Shown here: positions 54,111-63,638 of the stretch, one piece after another
Layout of the letters: each line of letters opens with the position of its first letter
Numbering within the stretch: the stretch's first letter is position 1
NCBI RefSeq assembly: GCF_048541585.1
Contig: NZ_CP183303.1
Location: 2,108,001 to 2,172,000, forward strand
DNA from: Legionella_C sp048541585
GTDB taxonomy: Bacteria > Pseudomonadota > Gammaproteobacteria > Legionellales > Legionellaceae
Reading direction: 5' to 3'
DNA: 64,000 nucleotides
Translations under genes and position numbers: made by a program
Notes under the pieces: generated by a model
Database searches by the model: none
What the model was told of the DNA's origin: nothing
What the model saw: the letters and a program-made list of their open reading frames with translations, nothing else

Positions 54111-54426
54111 TTCAGCTAATAAATTCTTTAAATCTTTTCTATTTATAATGTGCTGTGATTAAAATTTACCTTTGTACTGGACAAAAAACGAAAAGAGTTA
54201 AAAAACGCTCTGTTCTAGGCCTAAGTCTCGTAGCTTGTTTACGGCGTAAGTAATTTAACTGGCATCCCCCCGGCTCCTGCAAATAAGTCGCAAGACATAG
54301 GTAAGAGGTGAAAAGCACTGTTTTTTATCCGAATTAAAAAAATTTGCACTTATTGAGCACTATTTAATCATAAATTCATAATTGTTTTCTATAATAAAGT
54401 AGAACTTTTAAATTTATTATACTTTA
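54111..54426. other. Gap with decayed REP copies
   Basis: TTGTACTGGACAAAAAACGA at about 54172 and the worn arms near 54225-54300 (CTCGTAGCTTGTTTACGGCG, then a reverse-type arm ATAAGTCGCAAGACATAGGT) are a mutated inverted pair of the second REP family. The gap separates two effector-like genes. The last 100 bases are AT-rich and probably hold the promoter of the large downstream gene. Confidence 0.5.
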
Positions 54427-57400
54427 ATGATTAATCCTGACCTTATAAATTTTAAACAGCCTAATTTTCTACCAGAAGATATCGATAAATTAGTAGCATT
54501 TTTTTCCTCTTTAACGGAGCCTACAAATTCATTCTGGCGAGCAAACGAGGAATATAATTACGGCGAAAAAGAAAACTTATCAATGAAATTTCGTTTTCAA
54601 GTTATTCTTAGAGAGAACAATGAGAAAGGTATTCGCCGTTATGATATTTTTGGTAGCGATGGCATTCCTATCACAAATTCTGACATAACAGTATATCCAA
54701 TGTTAGGTAGTCTCATCTTTAATCAGAATGGTAGGATACACTATATTCCTAACTTCCATGATGAGGTCATTATGGAAACTTCTACGAATAGTTCTCTAGA
54801 AGAGGACTTTCAAGAACTACGCCAACAGCATGGTTATTATTCGCAATTAACTTTTGCTGTTAGTGAACCTATTGTTGATAGTGAAAACAATAGAAAATAC
54901 GCTGTAGTACGCCAAATTCAAGGAGAAAAATTCTTAAACATTATAAATGATACTAGGAATAGCCAAAGACCATTGACCTTAGATGAGCATATCCAAATTA
55001 CATTAGAGTTACTAGCTGCCTTAAAAAAAATTGATTTTAAAAAATTTCCACTTAAAGATTTTAAATGGAAGGATGTTTTAGTTGAGCCACATCAACCTAT
55101 TAAAGTTGATATTAGCTATGCTCTACCCACAAAAGCTAAAATTAAAAAACAAGATAGAGAAGAACAAGAGGCTATTTTTTTAAAAGAATTAGGTGAGTTT
55201 CTCTACATACTTTGGAGTGACCATGGCAACTTAGATTCTTTTAACGCTGCGGATTTAAAATCATTTGATTACTTACCCATAGAGGCTAGAAAGCTAATCT
55301 CTTCTTCATTAGAAAATATGTTAAACGGTAAGGCTACTGTTGCAAGTTTAGAAGAAGCAACTAAAGCATTTAAAAAGGTACAAGCTCAAACCGTTATTAC
55401 TAGTGAAAAAATTCATAATAAGAACTGTTATAGCTATTTAAGAGAATTACTAGATAATCTACCAAGTTTTTTATTAGTACAAGAGGAGTTTGCGCCACTA
55501 AAGAAAGAGTTAGAAATTATAAAAAACCATCTAACCTATCAAAATAATCACGCATATGCCAAAGTGTATACTCAATTAATTGCTTTTTTAGATAATAATA
55601 TTGAGATTATTTATAAACGGCTCAATAAAGATATTAAATATCAAAAGGAAAAAATTCTTGATTATCAATCATTATTTCACCACCATGAATATTTTAATCA
55701 ATCTAATAAAGTTTCATTAGATACTTTAAGGCAAAAAAAACAAGAGTTGGATAATTTCATTGATATTATTTATAATAATGATAGTCGGCTTCTTGAACAA
55801 ACATTTGAAGCTATTAAACATATTCCACTTAATTATCGGCCAAGTAAATCTGATAAAAGCATCCAACATACTATTGCTAAAACCATTGCCGATCAAGGTC
55901 CAAGAATTAATAAAGATATTTCCTCTCCAGCCGATAATGAGGCCAGGCTAAAGCGTCTTACAGCTGTTGCAAGTAGGACATTCACCCCTCAATATTATAC
56001 GAATATTCCTAGCATAAGATCTTATGCTTATTTACGCCAACAAGAACATCCAGTTGTTACGGAAATTCGTATAGGTACGCAAGCGCAACGATATGAAGGA
56101 AAAGAGCGCGTAAGCCCCTTATTTGAACGTTGGTTAAAAATACAAGCGCGTAAGCATTGCATTGATGGTGAAAAAAAGATTACTCATATTTACTTTAATA
56201 ATTTAGCGAGAGATAGAGGCACTTTTGATTTTGAAGGTCAAAGAGAAGTTGCTCTTACTAAAAAACTTGAAGATTTAGAGTCAAGGCATCCAAATATTGC
56301 AGTCATTACCTTACCCGCTGACAAAGGACTTATGGATCAAAAATCCCATCTTAAAACAAAAAAAGAATTTACCTATGACCAGGTATACTCTACTTTTCTT
56401 AATATCGCTAAACGGGAGCCTGAGCCTGGCTTTAAAAAAGAAATTAGTGATTTTTATATTAGTGAAGATATTAGAGAGCTAATCTTTCCACCTAATGACC
56501 AGAAAAGTAGTATAGAGGTTGAAGAAGAAAAATTACAAAAACTATTAACAAAAAGCTTTGAAGCCATGGGTATTACGCCTAATATGACATTAAGCCAGGC
56601 AGAGCGCCAAGCAGTATGGTTTCATTTTATTAAGTTTGAATTAACTAATTATATTATTGATAACCTTAAGCCTGTTAGTATTAATTTTTCTTGTAAAGAT
56701 GCAATTGATAGAGGCGGTGTATCCTCAGCCTACTTTAACTTACTTAAATCTATTGAGTCTGGTCATCCTTTAAGTCGTGAAGAATTTGAACAAGCACTTC
56801 ATGCTGCCTCAACCTCGGTAAAAGGACGAGGGATGAATCATCATTTAAATGTTATCTGGAATGTAATAAATGCTTACGTTACAACAGACTATCAAACGAT
56901 AAAGAACAACCCTGAACTAGAATGGCTCATTCAATGGCGAGATTTTAATTGCCCGCATAGTAGAGTCACCAAACTCTTGCAGCAACGAATTATAGAAATA
57001 TCTGCTGATCTAATAGAAAACAAAGCAAAAGCTCAAAGAGACGGCCACAGTAAGCTAATTCCTAAAATTGACCAAGCTTTAAAAATAATTGATACCATTA
57101 AATATCAGAGTGAGAAAAAAGTAAGTGGTAAACGTCTACTTCTAGAAGCAGCCTCTTTAACTCCGACTATTACAATGAAGCCCAACAGTCAAAACCTAGT
57201 ACAATATGATAAATTAGCTGATGAATTAAGGATAACTCGTCCTAAACTTCAAGTTATTGCTGGCATGATGAAATCCTTAATTGGCGTAATGTTGTTTATT
57301 CCTAGCTTTATCATTGAAAAGACCTCTTCGGTAATTAAAGTTCCTATTAAGGTAAATGAGCTGACTAAGAATTGGATAACTAAAGGTTTTGCAACGGCAA

Positions 57401-57576
57401 AAGCCGGTTATTATGCAGATAAACGGAAAACACAAGTTAAAACAATGAAAGATCAAGTTTCTCTAGCAACACAGCTAGGTATGAAAGAATTTGATAGTAA
57501 GCTTCGTTTAATAAATAAAGAAAATAAAGAAGATAACGAAAGGGAATCACTGGCCGATGAATACCATAGGAGTTAG
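54427..57576 (+). CDS. Large effector-like protein: kinase-like N terminus and CX5R phosphatase motif (SidP-like)
   Basis: 1049 residues. The N-terminal part, about 90-330, resembles a degenerate kinase: AVVRQIQGEKF, helix LTLDEHIQITLELLAAL, DFKWKDVLV (Asp211, Lys213) and KVDISYAL (Asp228). A helical middle region follows. Around residue 756 is SCKDAIDRGG, a CX5R phosphatase loop (Cys756, Arg762) of the type found in Legionella phosphoinositide phosphatases such as SidP and SidF, with conserved-looking flanks (FKEEISDFYISEDI-like region before, MNHHLNVIWNVINAYV after). A hydrophobic patch lies near 950-975. The tail is Glu-rich (KENKEDNERESLADE), as in Dot/Icm E-block signals. Probably an effector that edits host membrane lipids. 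The phosphatase call is likely; the kinase part is uncertain. Confidence 0.65.
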   Translation: MINPDLINFKQPNFLPEDIDKLVAFFSSLTEPTNSFWRANEEYNYGEKENLSMKFRFQVILRENNEKGIRRYDIFGSDGIPITNSDITVYPMLGSLIFNQNGRIHYIPNFHDEVIMETSTNSSLEEDFQELRQQHGYYSQLTFAVSEPIVDSENNRKYAVVRQIQGEKFLNIINDTRNSQRPLTLDEHIQITLELLAALKKIDFKKFPLKDFKWKDVLVEPHQPIKVDISYALPTKAKIKKQDREEQEAIFLKELGEFLYILWSDHGNLDSFNAADLKSFDYLPIEARKLISSSLENMLNGKATVASLEEATKAFKKVQAQTVITSEKIHNKNCYSYLRELLDNLPSFLLVQEEFAPLKKELEIIKNHLTYQNNHAYAKVYTQLIAFLDNNIEIIYKRLNKDIKYQKEKILDYQSLFHHHEYFNQSNKVSLDTLRQKKQELDNFIDIIYNNDSRLLEQTFEAIKHIPLNYRPSKSDKSIQHTIAKTIADQGPRINKDISSPADNEARLKRLTAVASRTFTPQYYTNIPSIRSYAYLRQQEHPVVTEIRIGTQAQRYEGKERVSPLFERWLKIQARKHCIDGEKKITHIYFNNLARDRGTFDFEGQREVALTKKLEDLESRHPNIAVITLPADKGLMDQKSHLKTKKEFTYDQVYSTFLNIAKREPEPGFKKEISDFYISEDIRELIFPPNDQKSSIEVEEEKLQKLLTKSFEAMGITPNMTLSQAERQAVWFHFIKFELTNYIIDNLKPVSINFSCKDAIDRGGVSSAYFNLLKSIESGHPLSREEFEQALHAASTSVKGRGMNHHLNVIWNVINAYVTTDYQTIKNNPELEWLIQWRDFNCPHSRVTKLLQQRIIEISADLIENKAKAQRDGHSKLIPKIDQALKIIDTIKYQSEKKVSGKRLLLEAASLTPTITMKPNSQNLVQYDKLADELRITRPKLQVIAGMMKSLIGVMLFIPSFIIEKTSSVIKVPIKVNELTKNWITKGFATAKAGYYADKRKTQVKTMKDQVSLATQLGMKEFDSKLRLINKENKEDNERESLADEYHRS

Positions 57577-57695
57577 ATTGGCTTGAATAAAATATTAAAA
57601 TAGACTAGAAAAATGGCCACAACCTTAGTTTTAACCAGCGTTGCAAATCAATTTAATTTCAGCTAATGTTGCATAATTTAGCCATAAGATAACCC

Positions 57696-58919
57696 ATGGA
57701 CTCCTATATAAAGGATTTAATTTTTTCTTTACATGAAAATCAACCTCTTATGGTGCAGCAATTGCATCAATTTTGTGAAATTAATTCTGGTAGTGATAAC
57801 CTAGCTGGCCTACAACAAATACAACAAGTATTAGCTAATGCTTTTCAACCTTTAGCAGATGAGATAGAAACAATAGAGCTGCCGGCTGTTAATACAGTAA
57901 CCATGGATGGCAATATTGCTACGCTTACCTGTGGTAATGCTTTATTCATTCGCAAAAGGCCAAATCTTAAAAGGCGTATACTTTTAGCAGGTCACATGGA
58001 TACCGTCTTTCCTAGCCACCATCCTTTTCAAAAACTAGCCTGGATTAATGAAAATACCATTAATGGACCCGGGGTTGCTGACATGAAAGGTGGATTAATT
58101 GTCATGCTGCATGCACTTTTAGCCTTTGAACAAACTGAATATGCTAACTTAATTGGCTGGGATGTACTTATTAATGCGGATGAGGAAATTGGCTCTCCTG
58201 CTTCTGGTTCCTTGTTTAATGAATTAGCCCCCAATTACCAAGCCGGCCTGCTTTATGAACCTGCTATGGATAGTCAAGGAACCCTAGCTAAAAACCGTAA
58301 AGGAAGCGGAAAATTTACCTTAGTTGCTACGGGTAAAGCTTCCCATGCTGGCCGCGCTTTTTATGAGGGAAGAAATGCAATTTGTTATTTGGCAGAAGCT
58401 ATTTTAGCCATACATGCCTTAAATGGTAAGCGAGAAGGTGTTACCATTAATGTTGGTAAAGTAGCTGGTGGCACAGCGCTAAATATTGTTCCAGATAATG
58501 CTGTCGTTAAACTCGATGTACGCATAGATAATCCGGCAGATGAAGCTTGGGTTATAAGTGAACTTAACCAAATTATGCAAAATTTAAAGCGTGCTGATTA
58601 TAGCCTCGAGCTTCATGGGAAATTTGGTCGGCCTGTTAAGCGCATATCACAAGGGACTAATCAACTATATCAACGTGTGAAGTTAATAGGGCAAACACTT
58701 GGCCTTAATATAGATTGGCGAGACAGCGGTGGTTGCTGTGATGGTAATAACTTAGCAGCCCAAGGCTTGCCTGTTTTAGATACCTTAGGTGTACGTGGCG
58801 GCAATATACATAGTCAAGATGAATTTATAAAAATTGATAGTTTAGTTGAACGTGCAAGTTTAAGTACTCTTATTTTAATGGATTTAGCTCAAAAAGGACT
58901 TGAGGAGCTTAAATTATGA
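57696..58919 (+). CDS. M20 family zinc hydrolase (CPG2/carboxypeptidase-like)
   Basis: 407 residues. The zinc ligands are His in AGHMDTV, Asp in GPGVADMKGG, Glu in NADEEIGSPASG, and His in RGGNIHSQDEF; a dimerisation domain is inserted. It removes an acyl or glutamate group from an amide, like glutamate carboxypeptidase or ArgE/DapE. It is the first gene of the arginine succinyltransferase operon and overlaps astA by four bases. Since astE (succinylglutamate desuccinylase) is absent here, it could take that step, but this is inference. Confidence 0.85.
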   Translation: MDSYIKDLIFSLHENQPLMVQQLHQFCEINSGSDNLAGLQQIQQVLANAFQPLADEIETIELPAVNTVTMDGNIATLTCGNALFIRKRPNLKRRILLAGHMDTVFPSHHPFQKLAWINENTINGPGVADMKGGLIVMLHALLAFEQTEYANLIGWDVLINADEEIGSPASGSLFNELAPNYQAGLLYEPAMDSQGTLAKNRKGSGKFTLVATGKASHAGRAFYEGRNAICYLAEAILAIHALNGKREGVTINVGKVAGGTALNIVPDNAVVKLDVRIDNPADEAWVISELNQIMQNLKRADYSLELHGKFGRPVKRISQGTNQLYQRVKLIGQTLGLNIDWRDSGGCCDGNNLAAQGLPVLDTLGVRGGNIHSQDEFIKIDSLVERASLSTLILMDLAQKGLEELKL

Positions 58920-60028
58920 TGTTATTTCGCCGTTCTCAGATAACTGATGTTGATGCTATTTATGAGCTGGCCCTTCAAAGCGGGTTTGGCTTAACTACAC
59001 TACCTAAAAATAAAGAGTTATTACATCGTCGCATCACATTATCTTGTAGCTCTTTTGCTAAAGAAATCATGCGCCCCCAAAATGAGTATTATTTATTTGT
59101 TTTAGAAGATCCAAGCAATAAACAATTGGTAGGCACAGCTGCTATTGAAGCATTTACCGGCTTTGAAACACCTTTTTATTCTTATAAAGTGTCTTTACGA
59201 ACCCGCATTTGTCATTCTTTAAATATTCGCAGTGACTATGAAGTTTTAAGTTTAGTTAATGATAATCAAAGACGCAGTGAATTATGCACCCTTTTTCTAG
59301 AACCTTCCTATCGCGTTAGGGGTAATGGATTACTACTTTCTAAAGCACGATTTTTATTTATGGCGCAATACCCAAAACGTTTTGCGCCTACACTAATTGC
59401 TGAGATGCGCGGCATTTGTGATGAAGAAGGAAATTCACCCTTTTGGAATAACGTTGGTCGCCATTTTTTTCATATGTCTTTTGCTGAAGCTGATGAGTTA
59501 ACTATTTTAACCAATAAACAGTTTATCGCCGATCTAATGCCACGTAACCCTATTTACGTTAAATTATTAGCAGAGGAAGCTCAAGAAGCTATTGGGCAGC
59601 CACATGCCTCTACACGTCCTGCACTGAAAATCCTATTTAATGAAGGCTTTCGCTATAATAATTATATTGATATTTTTGATGCAGGTCCTACTATTGAAGC
59701 ACCATCACATGACATTAATACAATTGCTGCTAGTCGAATTTTAACTATTAAAAGCCTTAGTGATGAAGTCACTGGCCCACGTTTTATTATGTCTAATACT
59801 ATAATGGATTTCAGAGCGACAATCAGTCATTCTATTTTTAATAACGAAACTAGAAAATGTATTATTAGTAAAAATACAGCAGAGTTACTTAAAGTAAAAA
59901 AAAATGACACTATCCGCTTAGCACCGTTACAATTTGAGCGCCTTGATCCTTTTGCTAAAAATTTTAACAATCATACTAAAAACCCATTAAACAACAAAGC
60001 AAAACCCTGGCAGGAGAGCTCTCAATGA
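58916..60028 (+). CDS. astA: Arginine N-succinyltransferase
   Basis: 370 residues of the AstA/AruG family. The GNAT-like N-terminal half has SQITDVDAIYELA and SGFGLTTLP, then SELCTLFLEPSYR, GLLLSKARFLFMAQ and AEMRG. It transfers succinyl from succinyl-CoA to arginine, the first step of the AST pathway. Starts in an ATGA-type overlap with the M20 gene; GAGGAG eight bases upstream favours the first of two consecutive ATGs. Overlaps astD by four bases. Confidence 0.94.
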   Translation: MMLFRRSQITDVDAIYELALQSGFGLTTLPKNKELLHRRITLSCSSFAKEIMRPQNEYYLFVLEDPSNKQLVGTAAIEAFTGFETPFYSYKVSLRTRICHSLNIRSDYEVLSLVNDNQRRSELCTLFLEPSYRVRGNGLLLSKARFLFMAQYPKRFAPTLIAEMRGICDEEGNSPFWNNVGRHFFHMSFAEADELTILTNKQFIADLMPRNPIYVKLLAEEAQEAIGQPHASTRPALKILFNEGFRYNNYIDIFDAGPTIEAPSHDINTIAASRILTIKSLSDEVTGPRFIMSNTIMDFRATISHSIFNNETRKCIISKNTAELLKVKKNDTIRLAPLQFERLDPFAKNFNNHTKNPLNNKAKPWQESSQ

Positions 60029-61515
60029 CAATTTTTGTAAATAAGGATCAACTTGGCCAACATTATCTAAACGGTACTTGGTTACCAGGCCAAGGAGAAA
60101 GCTTCACATCGCTTAACCCAATAGATGGTAAAGTTGTATGGCAAGGTAGGAAGGGAACAAAAGAAGAAGTAAATGAAGGAATTTATGTAGCTCGCCAGGC
60201 ACTAAGTAGGTGGGCATTCTTAGATTTAAATAGTCGCATTGCTTATCTTCAAGCATTCGCAGAACAAGTAAAACAAAACCGACAAGAATTAACTCATCTC
60301 ATTGCTTTAGAAACAGGTAAACCCTTATGGGAGTCAACGACAGAAGTTAATTCAGTTATTGCTAAAGTTAGCCTCTCGATTCAAGCTTATAAAGAAAGAA
60401 CTGCTGGTAAATGCGACCAAACCACAGAAGCAACTGCATGTCTACGTTACAAACCGCATGGCGTTGTAGCTGTTTTTGGTGCATTTAATTTTCCAGCCCA
60501 CTTAAGCAATGGCCATATTATCCCAGCACTTCTAGCAGGCAATACTATTGTTTATAAGCCGAGTGAATTAGCACCTGGAGTTGCACAATTTATTATGCAA
60601 TGTTGGCATAAAGCTAATATTCCTGCTGGCGTTATCAATTGTGTGCAAGGCGATGCAAGTACGGGACATGCTTTATTACAAGCTGATATTCAGGGGGTTT
60701 ATTTCACCGGTAGTTATGCTACAGGTAAAATCATACACCGTCAGTTTAGTGAACGGCCCGAAGTTATTTTAGCGCTAGAAATGGGTGGTAATAATCCTTT
60801 AGTGGTTGATGAAGTAAGTGATGTTGATGCAGCTATTTATCAAACTATTTTATCCACAGTGATTACGGCCGGCCAACGCTGTAGCTGTGCCAGGCGCGTT
60901 ATGATCAAAGATAACGCTTATGGTGATAATTTTCTCAATAAACTGATGACTAGTTTTAAGAAGCTCAAAATAGGTAGCTTTACCGAAAACCCAGAACCTT
61001 TTATGGGACCTGTTATCAGCTCTAAATACGCCTACAATCATTTAAAGGCTCAGGATAATTTAATTAATTTGGGTGGAAAACCTTTATTAAAAATGACTTT
61101 GTTAATAGAGAATTCAGGTTTATTGTCACCTGCTTTGATTGATATGACAGCCGTAGATAATCCGCCTGATGAAGAGATTTTTGCACCTTTAGTGCAGATT
61201 TATCGCTACCAACACTTTGATGAAGCGTTAGCATTAGCCAACCAGACTCGTTATGGTTTAGTGGCAGGCTTACTTAGTGATAGTCAAGAGCGTTATGAAT
61301 TATTTTATAAAACTGTTCGTGCAGGTTTAATTAATTGGAATCGTCAAACTACTGGTGCTAGTAGTAGTTTACCCTTTGGTGGTGTTGGTTTAAGTGGCAA
61401 TCATCGGCCTAGTGCTTATTTTGCAGCCGATTACTGCGCCTATCCTATTGCAAGTTTAGAGCAAGCACATCTAACAAAGCCCACACAATTATTACCCGGT
61501 ATAACGTTAGGATAA
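60025..61515 (+). CDS. astD: Succinylglutamate semialdehyde dehydrogenase
   Basis: 496-residue aldehyde dehydrogenase of the AstD group. The catalytic Cys is in AGQRCSCARR (Cys286), the general-base Glu in LALEMGGNNPLV, and the N-terminal region with GTWLPGQGESFTSLNP is typical of AstD. It oxidises succinylglutamate semialdehyde to succinylglutamate with NAD. Two tight junctions (4-base overlap before, 3-base gap after) place it in the middle of the operon. Confidence 0.94.
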   Translation: MTIFVNKDQLGQHYLNGTWLPGQGESFTSLNPIDGKVVWQGRKGTKEEVNEGIYVARQALSRWAFLDLNSRIAYLQAFAEQVKQNRQELTHLIALETGKPLWESTTEVNSVIAKVSLSIQAYKERTAGKCDQTTEATACLRYKPHGVVAVFGAFNFPAHLSNGHIIPALLAGNTIVYKPSELAPGVAQFIMQCWHKANIPAGVINCVQGDASTGHALLQADIQGVYFTGSYATGKIIHRQFSERPEVILALEMGGNNPLVVDEVSDVDAAIYQTILSTVITAGQRCSCARRVMIKDNAYGDNFLNKLMTSFKKLKIGSFTENPEPFMGPVISSKYAYNHLKAQDNLINLGGKPLLKMTLLIENSGLLSPALIDMTAVDNPPDEEIFAPLVQIYRYQHFDEALALANQTRYGLVAGLLSDSQERYELFYKTVRAGLINWNRQTTGASSSLPFGGVGLSGNHRPSAYFAADYCAYPIASLEQAHLTKPTQLLPGITLG

Positions 61516-61518
61516 GAA

Positions 61519-62877
61519 ATGGCTGATGTATTTGAATTAAATATAGACGGTTTAGTTGGCCCAAATCATAACTATGCTGGACTTGCTGCAGGAAACGTTG
61601 CATCCATTACTAATGCATTAAGTATTGCCAACCCGCAAGCTGCCGCTTTACAAGGGTTAAAAAAAATCCAACTATTACATAATTTAGGGGTTAAACAAGC
61701 TATATTTCCACCACAAGCACGGCCTAATTTTTCTTTGTTACAGGAATTGGGTTTTACAGGCACACCGCAACAGCAAATTAATAAAGCTTTTCAAACAGCA
61801 CCAGAGCTATTAAGCGCCTGCTACTCAGCCTCGAGTATGTGGGCTGCTAATGCTGCGACCGTTTCTGCAAGTCAAGATTGCGCTGATAAGCGGGTTCATT
61901 TTACTGCAGCTAATTTAATTAGTAATTTACACAGACATCAGGAAGCTACTTTTTCACAACAATTACTAAAAAGATTATTTGCTGATGAACGTTACTTTTT
62001 CCATCATCAAATTTTACCACGCTGTACTACTACTAGTGATGAAGGCGCTGCTAATCATAATCGCCTATGTAAGACGCATAGCCATCCTGGTGTTAATCTT
62101 TTTGTTTATGGTAAAAAAGCAATGCAAGCCGCTGATATTGCTTATCAACCACGCCGTTATCCGGCAAGACAAACATTAGAAGCCTCACAAGCTATTGCTC
62201 GCTCTCATCAATTAAATCCTAAACAAGTTATTTTTGCTCGCCAACATCCAGATGTTATTGATCAGGGCGTCTTCCACAATGATGTTATTGCTGTTGCTAA
62301 TGAAAATGTATTATTAATTCATGAGCGAGCCTTTTTAAATCAGCAAGAAACGCTTGACGAATTGCAATTAAAAGCTAATTTTCCTGTTCAAGTGATTGAA
62401 GTCAAAGAAGACAAGCTAAGTGTTAATGACGCCGTTTCAACTTACTTATTTAATTCTCAATTGATTTCTTTACCTAATAATTCTATGGCGCTTATTGCCC
62501 CTTTAGAATGTGAAATTAATACTTCAGCACGCGCTTTTATTGAAGAGTTAATTGCCGATAATGCCAATCCTATTAATCAAGTTTATTTTCTTGATTTAAA
62601 ACAAAGTATGCGCAATGGCGGCGGCCCTGCTTGCCTTCGCTTACGGGTACCACTCAATACACTTGAGCTTAACGCTATGCATCAAGGAATATTATTTAGC
62701 GAAACATTATTTAAAGAATTAGAAACTTGGATATACCGTCATTATCGCACTGAGCTCCATAGTAATGATTTAGGTGACTTTAGTTTAGTTAATGAAATTT
62801 ATACAGCATTAGATGAATTAACGAAGCTACTTCAGTTAGGCTCCATTTATCCTTTTCAACAAGAGAAAACTAGCTAA
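61519..62877 (+). CDS. astB: N-succinylarginine dihydrolase
   Basis: 452 residues, standard AstB. The N-terminal EVNFDGLVGPTHNYAGL-type block reads ELNIDGLVGPNHNYAGLAAG here; active-site segments include DEGAANHNRLC, HNDVIAVAN (catalytic His/Asn) and RNGGGPACLRLRV near the C terminus, with the nucleophilic Cys in the last. It hydrolyses succinylarginine to succinylornithine, CO2 and ammonia. Overlaps the spermidine-synthase-like gene by one base. Confidence 0.95.
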   Translation: MADVFELNIDGLVGPNHNYAGLAAGNVASITNALSIANPQAAALQGLKKIQLLHNLGVKQAIFPPQARPNFSLLQELGFTGTPQQQINKAFQTAPELLSACYSASSMWAANAATVSASQDCADKRVHFTAANLISNLHRHQEATFSQQLLKRLFADERYFFHHQILPRCTTTSDEGAANHNRLCKTHSHPGVNLFVYGKKAMQAADIAYQPRRYPARQTLEASQAIARSHQLNPKQVIFARQHPDVIDQGVFHNDVIAVANENVLLIHERAFLNQQETLDELQLKANFPVQVIEVKEDKLSVNDAVSTYLFNSQLISLPNNSMALIAPLECEINTSARAFIEELIADNANPINQVYFLDLKQSMRNGGGPACLRLRVPLNTLELNAMHQGILFSETLFKELETWIYRHYRTELHSNDLGDFSLVNEIYTALDELTKLLQLGSIYPFQQEKTS

Positions 62878-63629
62878 TGCTTTGGAAGAGTCTAGCGGGA
62901 CGTTGTATTTATCGCTCAGATAATATTAGAGTCTATGATAATTATTTTTTTCGCTGGCTTAAATTTAATAGTAATGCCTTTCAAAGTTTAATTAGTAAAT
63001 TCTCACCGCATAAACCCGCATTAAATTACGTTAAGGCGTTAACTTTTGTTGCGCGAAATATTCCTGGCAATTGCTGTATGCTTGGTTTAGGAGGAGCTGG
63101 CGTTGCCCATGTCTTAGCGCCTTTTTTAAAATCCTATACCCTAACTGCGGTTGAGATGAGCCCTGAAGTAATTGAGGTAGCTCAACATTATTTTATGCTC
63201 AATCAACTAGCTAATTTAACAGTTATTCAAGATGAAGCTAATCATTTTATTACCACTTGCCAGCAAACATTTTCTCATTTAATTATTGATATTGCTGACG
63301 CAAATGATTTTCCCACTTCTTGTAAAAATCAAGCTTTTTTTGCCAACTGTGAACGTATACTTACACCCACGGGCATAGTAGCAGTTAATATTGCTAATGC
63401 TTATGAATATCCAATTATTTTTACTAAGTTAAAACAGCAATTTGGTAGTAACATCATTACCTTGCCCGTTAAAGGCTGTGTTAATCTAATTTTTATTGCT
63501 ACTAGAAAAAACAATTTTAATACTTTACTAAACTGCTTTAAAAGCAGTAAAGAAATTAAAAATTTAATATGGGATAAACAGTGGGGTTACATGGCTGATT
63601 TAGATTATACTAACTTTTTTTCCAAGTAA
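62877..63629 (+). CDS. Spermidine-synthase-like methyltransferase-fold protein
   Basis: 250 residues. The central part has the SpeE-type Rossmann motifs: MLGLGGAGVAHVLAPFL, the acidic strand LTAVEMSPEVIEVA, and the LIIDIADANDFP segment for the Asp that contacts the amine. The N-terminal domain is short and the protein looks like the stand-alone 'fused-type' polyamine synthase relatives, so true aminopropyl transfer is not assured. Its place at the end of the arginine operon (ornithine-derived compounds) makes a polyamine role plausible. Confidence 0.7.
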   Translation: MLWKSLAGRCIYRSDNIRVYDNYFFRWLKFNSNAFQSLISKFSPHKPALNYVKALTFVARNIPGNCCMLGLGGAGVAHVLAPFLKSYTLTAVEMSPEVIEVAQHYFMLNQLANLTVIQDEANHFITTCQQTFSHLIIDIADANDFPTSCKNQAFFANCERILTPTGIVAVNIANAYEYPIIFTKLKQQFGSNIITLPVKGCVNLIFIATRKNNFNTLLNCFKSSKEIKNLIWDKQWGYMADLDYTNFFSK

Positions 63630-63638
63630 AAATTACTC

